Assembly: GCF_035510375.1 (NCBI RefSeq)
Contig: NZ_DATKHG010000032.1
DNA from: Paenibacillus_I sp035510375
GTDB lineage: Bacteria > Bacillota > Bacilli > Paenibacillales > Paenibacillaceae
Reading direction: 5' to 3' (one strand)
DNA: 64,000 bases
Numbering within the stretch: the first letter of the stretch is position 1; each line of letters opens with the position of its first letter. Below the pieces are notes generated by a model that was given only the letters and a program-made list of their open reading frames with translations, was not told the origin of the DNA and did not search any database. The position numbers and the translations under genes were made by a program. Of the stretch, positions 59,084 through 64,000 are shown piece by piece.

Positions 59084-60190
59084 TCAGCCGCCATATACCG
59101 GATAGCCGGCAATGCAGATGTCTTCGCCGTAAGTTTCCACGGTCACCCGGTCGAGGCGGACGGCGTCCGCCATCCGCGCAAAGCCTCCGAAATCGAACAG
59201 GCCGGGTGCTTCCGGTCCGCCGATGATCTTGGCGGCATAGAACAGAACGGCTTTGTCGATGAGGCCCGCCTCCAGCATGGCACCGTTCAAGCGTCCGCCT
59301 CCCTCGAGCAAGACGGACGAAATTTCCCGTTCGCCCAGCCGGCGCATGGCCAGCTTCAAATCGATGCGCTCGCCGCTTCCGCACGCCAGCACTTGGACGC
59401 CGGCCGCTTCCAGCGCTTGGATGCGTTCCGGATCGGCGCTTTCCGTCGTCAGCACAATGGTCGGCGCCAATCCGTCGCTGAGCAGCCTGGCCGTGAGCGG
59501 GAGCCGCAGCTTCGCGTCCGTTACGATTCGGACCGGATCGATGCCGGGCACGGGCAGCCTCGTCGTCAAGGACGGATCGTCCGCCAGCACCGTGCCCGCG
59601 CCGACCATGATCGCTTGATGCGTGTGCCTCAGCGCATGGACGGCCGCCCGCGCCGCTTCCCCCGTCACCCAGCGGCTGTTGCCCGTCTTGGACGCGATGC
59701 GGCCGTCCAGCGTCGAGGCGGTTTTCAAGGTCACGAACGGCAGGCCTGTCGTAATATATTTCTCGAACGCCTCATTCAGCTTGCGGGATTCCGCCTCCAG
59801 CACGCCCGACGTCACCTCGATGCCGTGCGCCCTAAGCTTCGCAATCCCTCTCCCGGAAACCTGCGGATTCGGATCGGTCGCCGCGACGACGACGCGCGCG
59901 GCCCGCGCGGCCGCGATCCGGTCCGCGCAGGGCGGCGTTTTTCCGTAATGGCTGCAAGGCTCGAGCGTCACATACACGGTCGACCCTTCCGCCTCTTCTC
60001 CCGCCATGTTCAGCGCATGCACCTCGGCATGGCCGGTGCCCCGCTTCAGGTGGCTGCCCACCCCGACGATCCGGCCGTCCTTGACGATGACGCAGCCGAC
60101 TACCGGATTGATGCCGGTCTGGCCCGACGCCTTGGAGGCAAGCTCCACGGCAAGCCGCATATAGTACTCATCGTTAATCGGTTCGATCAA
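59084..60190 (-). CDS. ribD: Bifunctional pyrimidine deaminase/reductase RibD
   Basis: About 368 residues: an N-terminal deaminase with zinc motif HAEVHAL and PCSHYGKTPPCADRI, and a C-terminal reductase (VTLKTASTLDGRIA, VGAGTVLADDPSLTTR, LLEGGGRLNG). The TTG start (LIEPINDEYYMRLA) is preferred because GGGGG lies 9 nt upstream; that same site is paired in the hairpin at 60200-60226. First gene of ribDEBAH. Confidence 0.94.
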   Translation of the reverse strand: MIEPINDEYYMRLAVELASKASGQTGINPVVGCVIVKDGRIVGVGSHLKRGTGHAEVHALNMAGEEAEGSTVYVTLEPCSHYGKTPPCADRIAAARAARVVVAATDPNPQVSGRGIAKLRAHGIEVTSGVLEAESRKLNEAFEKYITTGLPFVTLKTASTLDGRIASKTGNSRWVTGEAARAAVHALRHTHQAIMVGAGTVLADDPSLTTRLPVPGIDPVRIVTDAKLRLPLTARLLSDGLAPTIVLTTESADPERIQALEAAGVQVLACGSGERIDLKLAMRRLGEREISSVLLEGGGRLNGAMLEAGLIDKAVLFYAAKIIGGPEAPGLFDFGGFARMADAVRLDRVTVETYGEDICIAGYPVYGG

Positions 60191-60199
60191 AGCAAACAA

Positions 60200-60226
60200 C
60201 CCCCGTGGGAATGCTTCCCTCGGGGG
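60200..60226 (-). promoter_or_regulatory. Hairpin sequestering the ribD ribosome-binding site
   Basis: CCCCCG-A-GGGAA, loop GCA, TTCCC-A-CGGGGG: an 11-bp stem with one mismatch whose 3' arm is the ribD Shine-Dalgarno, followed by T-rich sequence. It is the likely expression platform of the FMN riboswitch upstream, by hiding the SD or by ending transcription. Confidence 0.65.
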
Positions 60227-60337
60227 CCGGAACGAGAATATGGAACGGATGGCTTCGGCAACTCGAAACAAGCCTGCATGCCTTTGTGAAAAAAAGAACA
60301 AAGACAGCGAGCGTCGCCCATTTTGCCGGCCGGACCG

Positions 60338-60531
60338 TTTCCTTCTCCCATCCAGACTATACTGTCGGTCCCGGAATTGCACCGGGTCCACCGTTTCCGC
60401 CGCGCATGACCGTCAAGCGATGCCTGCTTCGGACAAAACCGGGTCACGGACTGACGCGCTGCGGGAAATCGGCTTTACGCCGCCGCATTGCGATCACCGC
60501 CGGTAGGGAATTTCACCCAACCCCGAAGGAA
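60338..60531 (-). ncRNA. FMN riboswitch (RFN element)
   Basis: The minus strand has the conserved RFN blocks in order: CTTCGGGGTTGGGTGAAATT, ACCGGCGGTGATCGC, GCCGATTT... GTCAGTCCGTGACCCGGTTT, GCGGCGGAAACGGTGGACCC, GGTGCAATTCCGGGACCGAC, AGTATAGTCTGGATGGGAGAAGG. It binds FMN and should turn off the rib operon when flavin is plentiful. Confidence 0.96.
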
Positions 60532-60624
60532 AGACAACCATTTATTTAATTTCCGCCGATGCTTGTTTCGTTCATTCGCCCGCGGTCAATGCTTTATCGC
60601 AAATCCGCGCTGCGATTGATTTGA

Positions 60625-60653
60625 ATAGTATCACCGCAAAATGAAAAAAGCAA
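60625..60653 (-). promoter_or_regulatory. Probable rib operon promoter
   Basis: Minus-strand TTGCTT (60648-60653), 17 bp, TACTAT (60625-60630) with a TGn extension, about 90 bp upstream of the riboswitch. Confidence 0.5.
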
Positions 60654-60729
60654 GGATTTTCATTCTTCCTGCTCCGCTATTTTGTCATATCGGATCGGAT
60701 TGTGAAACCTTCATCGGCGTACAATCGTC

Positions 60730-60765
60730 AAAAAGCCGGATTCCCGCTAGTGTCGGGAATCCGGC
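60730..60765 (-). terminator. ppiB terminator
   Basis: A perfect 12-bp stem (GCCGGATTCCCG with CGGGAATCCGGC) followed by five Ts on the minus strand. Confidence 0.93.
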
Positions 60766-60788
60766 GATTATTCGTCCGGAAGACGCCG

Positions 60789-61220
60789 TTATACTTCGAC
60801 GACTTCCACTTTCTCCATCACTTCGCGGCCTTGGAACGCGTCTACATGCTCCATGCCTTTGACGACTTTGCCGAACACCGTATGCTGGCCGTCCAGGTGC
60901 GGCTGCGGCTGGTAGCAAATATAAAATTGGCTGCCTCCCGTATTGCGGCCGGCATGGGCCATCGCCAGCGTGCCGCGCTCGTGCTTGTTCGGGTTGATTT
61001 CACAGTTGATCGTGTACCCCGGACCGCCGGTGCCGGTGCCTTTCGGGCACCCGCCCTGCGCGACGAAGCCCGGAATGACGCGGTGGTAGTTCAGACCGTT
61101 ATAGAAGCCCTCGTTCGCCAGCTTCTCGAAATTGGCTACCGTATTGGGCGCGTCCTTCTCGAACAAATCGATTACGATTTCCGCGCCGTTCTGCATTTTG
61201 ATTTTCGCTTGCTTTGCCAT
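60789..61220 (-). CDS. ppiB: Peptidyl-prolyl cis-trans isomerase, cyclophilin type
   Basis: A 143-residue cytoplasmic cyclophilin that speeds proline isomerisation during folding. NYHRVIPGFVAQGG, GTGTGGPGYTI, LAMAHAGRNTGGSQFYICYQ and LDGQHTVFGKVVKGMEHVD are active-site segments. Monocistronic between the rib operon and lysA. Confidence 0.96.
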   Translation of the reverse strand: MAKQAKIKMQNGAEIVIDLFEKDAPNTVANFEKLANEGFYNGLNYHRVIPGFVAQGGCPKGTGTGGPGYTINCEINPNKHERGTLAMAHAGRNTGGSQFYICYQPQPHLDGQHTVFGKVVKGMEHVDAFQGREVMEKVEVVEV

Positions 61221-61297
61221 GTAGGGCGATTCAACTCCTTGCCGTTTTTACCCATGATACTATAAACCCTGCCGAAGCGCAAAAAGGCGCCCGAAGC

Positions 61298-61330
61298 AAA
61301 AGGACGAAGGAGCGCTGAGCCCCTTCGTCC
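61298..61330 (-). terminator. lysA terminator
   Basis: GGACGAAGG pairs with CCTTCGTCC over an 11-nt loop and is followed by TTTTGC on the minus strand. Confidence 0.85.
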
Positions 61331-61344
61331 CGTTATCGACTCGC

Positions 61345-62676
61345 TTACTTTGCGGCGCCGGACTTCAGCAGTCTGGCGGGAATGACGTCGTTGACGACGA
61401 TGTCGTCTAGCGACTCGCGCTTAACGGCGAGAGACGCTTCGCCGTCCTTCACGAATACGACGGCCGGACGGCGGATCCGGTTGTAGTTGCTTGCCATGGC
61501 GTAGTTGTAGGCGCCCGTGCAGAACACAGCGAGCAGGTCGCCCGTCCGCACCTTCGGCAGTTCCAGATCCCAGATCAGCATGTCGCCGCTCTCGCAGCAC
61601 TTGCCGGCGATCGAAACGCTCTCTTCCTTCGGATCGTTGGCGCGGTTGGCCAGAATCGCCTCGTATTTCGAATCGTACAGCGCGGGACGCGGATTGTCCG
61701 TCATGCCGCCGTCAACGGCGACATATTTGCGCACGCCCGGAATGTCCTTGCTTGTCCCGACGGTGTACAGGGTGGTGCCGGCATCGCCGACCATGCTGCG
61801 GCCCGGCTCGACCCAAATCTCGGGCAGCGGAAACTTCGCTTCGGTGAAATGGGCAATGATCGCATCGGTGATCGCTTTGACGTAGGTCGCGATCGGCAGC
61901 GGCGCATCCGCTTCGGTATAGCGGATGCCGAACCCGCCGCCCAGGTTGATGACCTGGAAGGTCAGGCCGAGCTCGTCCCGGACTTGCACCGCGAACGCCG
62001 CCACTCTGTCCACCGCCATGCGGAAGCCTTCGACCTCGAAAATCTGCGAGCCGATATGCGAATGCACGCCCAGCACGTTGAGGTTCGCGAGCGCAATCGC
62101 CTGCTTGATGCCCTCGTACGCCGCGCCGTTGCCGAGATCGAAGCCGAATTTGGAATCCGTCTGGCCGGTCGAAATGAATTCGTGCGTGTGCGCCTCGACG
62201 CCCGGGGTGATCCGGAGCAGCACGTTAACCTTTATGCCTTTGTCCCCGGCGAGCGCGTTCAGCAGGTGCAGCTCAACGAAGTTGTCCACGACAAAGCAGC
62301 CGATGTCGGCGTCGAGCGCCATGTTGATTTCGTCCGGCGTCTTGTTGTTGCCGTGGAAATGAATGCGCTGCGACGGAAAGCCGGCTTTCAGCGCAGTGTA
62401 AAGCTCGCCGTCGGAAACGACGTCAAGCGACAGATTCTCCTGCTCGGCGATGGCGCACATCGCCATGACGCTGAACGCCTTGCTGGCGTAAGCGACCTGG
62501 AATTTCAGGCCGGAAGCGCGGAACGCCTCCACATATTCGCGGGCGCGCTGGCGGACAAGCGCCTCGTCCACAATATAAAGCGGCGTGCCGAATTCCGCCG
62601 CCAGACCGGACACGTCGCAGCCGCCGATCTCGAGATGACCTTTGGCGTTGATTTTGCTGGTACCATGTAAGTACAT
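61345..62676 (-). CDS. lysA: Diaminopimelate decarboxylase
   Basis: A 443-residue PLP enzyme that makes lysine from meso-diaminopimelate. The PLP lysine is Lys66 in YASKAF; the motifs HFHGNNK, GVHSHIGSQI, NLGGGFGIRY, EPGRSMVGDAG and CCESGDML are all present. ATG with AGAGGGG 7 nt upstream. Located between ppiB and spoVAF as in B. subtilis. Confidence 0.97.
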   Translation of the reverse strand: MYLHGTSKINAKGHLEIGGCDVSGLAAEFGTPLYIVDEALVRQRAREYVEAFRASGLKFQVAYASKAFSVMAMCAIAEQENLSLDVVSDGELYTALKAGFPSQRIHFHGNNKTPDEINMALDADIGCFVVDNFVELHLLNALAGDKGIKVNVLLRITPGVEAHTHEFISTGQTDSKFGFDLGNGAAYEGIKQAIALANLNVLGVHSHIGSQIFEVEGFRMAVDRVAAFAVQVRDELGLTFQVINLGGGFGIRYTEADAPLPIATYVKAITDAIIAHFTEAKFPLPEIWVEPGRSMVGDAGTTLYTVGTSKDIPGVRKYVAVDGGMTDNPRPALYDSKYEAILANRANDPKEESVSIAGKCCESGDMLIWDLELPKVRTGDLLAVFCTGAYNYAMASNYNRIRRPAVVFVKDGEASLAVKRESLDDIVVNDVIPARLLKSGAAK

Positions 62677-62801
62677 CGATTTACCCCTCTGCTTTCCTGG
62701 AAAAAGTCCAAATGGATTTGCATCATTTGTACTTCAGTATACCTCATAGAGGGGAGAGGAGAAATGGATAAATTCGCAAATCATTTGTATTTGCGCGCAG
62801 T

Positions 62802-64000
62802 CTACCTATGGTCGGGCAGCTTGTCCGGCTGCCTCGGCTTCAGCAGGCTCGGCCGCTTGCGCTGCTGAAGGAACGGCGGCCGGATCATGACGGCGGCCAT
62901 CGCTTTCGGGTTAAACGGAATGAACGGCCATAAATACGGGCGGTTAAACGACCTTTCCATGGATAGCAGCACGACGAGCAGCGTACAGCCGACCACAAAG
63001 CCCGGCACCTTAAAGGCGGCGACGGCCAGAATGAGCACAAGCCGCACGATCCGGTTGGCCAATCCGAGCTCGTAATTCGGCGTGGCGAACATGCCGATCG
63101 CCGCGATGGCCATATACAGGATGACCTCGTTGATAAACAGCCCCGTCTCCACCGCGATGTCGCCGATCAGGATCGCCGCGATGAGCGACATGGCTGTCGC
63201 GAGCGGCGTCGGCGTGTGCACCGCGGCCATGCGCATCAGGTCGACCCCGGCCTCCACCAGCAGAAATTGCAGCAGCAGCGGGATCCTTCCGGCATCGGTC
63301 GGCCCGATGAAGCTGAGCGCCGGCGGCAGCAGATCGGGCTGCAGCACATAGAGAAACCATAGCGGCAGCAGGAAAAGCGAGATCAGAATTCCGGCATAGC
63401 GGACGAGCCGCAAATAGCTTCCGATGAAAGGCGTTTGCCGGTTCTCTTCCGCGTGCTGCATCAAATCGAAGAGCGTGGTCGGCAAAATCATGACGCTCGG
63501 CGTCGTATCCGTCATCACTGCGACATGCCCGTTGAGCAGATGGGACGCGACCACATCGGGGCGCTCGGAGTAACGGACTAGCGGAAACGGGTTCCAGCCC
63601 CGCTTCACGGTCGCCTCCTCGAGCTGCTTGTCCGCCAGCGGCAGGCCGTCGGTTTTCACCGCTCTAATCTTTTCCCTGATCGAATCGACCAGCTGCTTGT
63701 CCGCGATATCGGCAATATACGCGATGCAAACGTCGGTTTGCGTCCGTTTCCCCACCTTGAGCACCTCGTACCGCAGCTCCTTGTCCCGCAGCCGTCTGCG
63801 CACAAGCGAGACGTTCACCATCAACGTTTCGACGAAGCCGTCCCGGCTGCCGCGCACGACGCGCTCGGTCGTCGGCTCGTCCGGGCCCCTGGACGGGAAG
63901 CTTTTGGCGTCGATGACCAGCGCCGCGCCCTCATGCTCGACATAGAAAGCCGTGGAACCCGACAGCACGGCGTCCAGCATGGCGTCGAAGTCCGTTTCTT
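62802..64000 (-). CDS. spoVAF: Spore germinant-receptor-like protein SpoVAF (5' end outside window)
   Basis: At least 399 residues are inside the window and the frame is open to the edge, so the N-terminus is missing. The protein resembles the A subunit of GerA-type receptors: an N-terminal soluble domain, then about five membrane helices (ILISLFLLPLWFLYVLQPDLLP onwards), with LLLQFLLVEAGVDLMRMAA and GDIAVETGLFINEVILYMAIAAIG. The basic C-terminal tail (FLQQRKRPSLLKPRQPDKLP) is cytoplasmic. In B. subtilis spoVAF follows the spoVA channel genes and lies upstream of lysA. Confidence 0.88.
   Translation of the reverse strand, partial: ETDFDAMLDAVLSGSTAFYVEHEGAALVIDAKSFPSRGPDEPTTERVVRGSRDGFVETLMVNVSLVRRRLRDKELRYEVLKVGKRTQTDVCIAYIADIADKQLVDSIREKIRAVKTDGLPLADKQLEEATVKRGWNPFPLVRYSERPDVVASHLLNGHVAVMTDTTPSVMILPTTLFDLMQHAEENRQTPFIGSYLRLVRYAGILISLFLLPLWFLYVLQPDLLPPALSFIGPTDAGRIPLLLQFLLVEAGVDLMRMAAVHTPTPLATAMSLIAAILIGDIAVETGLFINEVILYMAIAAIGMFATPNYELGLANRIVRLVLILAVAAFKVPGFVVGCTLLVVLLSMERSFNRPYLWPFIPFNPKAMAAVMIRPPFLQQRKRPSLLKPRQPDKLPDHR

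Noticed and set aside
62722..62793. Repeated ATCATTTGTA and a CGCAAAT/ATTTGCG inverted repeat upstream of lysA
   Set aside because: They are short and AT-rich with no clear promoter geometry, and no lysine riboswitch fits in the 125-bp gap.
1..64000. CRISPR arrays, insertion sequences, prophage or rRNA genes
   Set aside because: No spaced direct repeats, transposase or integrase motifs, terminal inverted repeats or rRNA stretches were seen.

Overview
The window is a chromosomal segment of a GC-rich, endospore-forming Firmicute, most likely of the family Paenibacillaceae (Paenibacillus, Cohnella or a relative). Supporting signs are spore genes (spoIVA, spoVIF, YIEGIA, ypeB, spmA/spmB, dacB, ytfJ, spoVAF), a two-subunit heptaprenyl-diphosphate synthase, the TRAP regulator MtrB, futalosine-type menaquinone genes, strong Shine-Dalgarno (SD) sites and frequent TTG starts. 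Gene order closely follows the Bacillus subtilis block aroF-aroB-aroH-trpEDCFBA-hisC-tyrA / mtrB-hepS-menG-hepT-ndk-cheR / hbs-spoIVA-yphF / gpsA-der / ypfD-cmk-ypfB-ypfA / ypeB-prsW-gudB / resABCDE-rluB-spmBA-dacB / scpBA-ribHBAED / ppiB-lysA-spoVAF. Nearly everything is on the minus strand, so transcription runs from high to low coordinates. The only plus-strand genes found are a deacetylase lipoprotein (38742), an orphan membrane protein (41547) and serA (42727).

Region by region. 1-395 has no convincing gene; it holds the tyrA terminator and a perfect sigma-A promoter with tandem operator-like repeats firing out of the window. 396-11875 is the aromatic supraoperon: aroC, aroB and aroH from one promoter, then trpEDCFBA behind its own promoter and a leader with (G/U)AG repeats typical of TRAP binding, then hisC-tyrA behind a hairpin. 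12013-18606 is the menaquinone operon hepS-menG-ubiA-ubiX-mqnA-hepT followed by ndk, cheR and a 55-codon gene. 18664-19761 has an unknown exported protein, mtrB and tRNA-Pro(GGG). 19886-28202 carries HU, spoIVA, yphF, a ferredoxin/nucleotidyltransferase/ferredoxin trio, spoVIF, gpsA, plsY, der and spore membrane genes. 28195-38587 carries an S1-like protein, plsC, cmk, a c-di-GMP receptor, ypeB, prsW, glutamate dehydrogenase and a MecA-type adaptor. 44501-50223 is the res cytochrome-c maturation and redox-sensing cluster. 50316-55107 is rluB plus spore-maturation genes. 55228-60531 is scpAB and the FMN-riboswitch-controlled riboflavin operon. 60735-64000 is ppiB, lysA and the 3' part of spoVAF.

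The genes form a coherent chorismate hub. AroB and AroC make chorismate, which TrpE, AroH and MqnA draw into tryptophan, phenylalanine/tyrosine and menaquinone. MtrB, encoded about 10 kb upstream of trpE, is expected to sense tryptophan and bind the trp leader. Menaquinone made by MqnA/UbiX/UbiA/HepST/MenG feeds the respiratory chain whose cytochromes c need ResABC and whose state is presumably read by ResDE.

No phage, insertion sequence, CRISPR array or obvious new multi-gene defence system was found. The most interesting items are regulatory: the tandem operator promoter at the left edge, the TRAP leader, and a hairpin that hides the ypeB SD and overlaps a forespore-type promoter. There are also structural oddities: a ResE with almost no extracytoplasmic domain, a GpsA with an altered glycine motif, and the ferredoxin/nucleotidyltransferase cluster.
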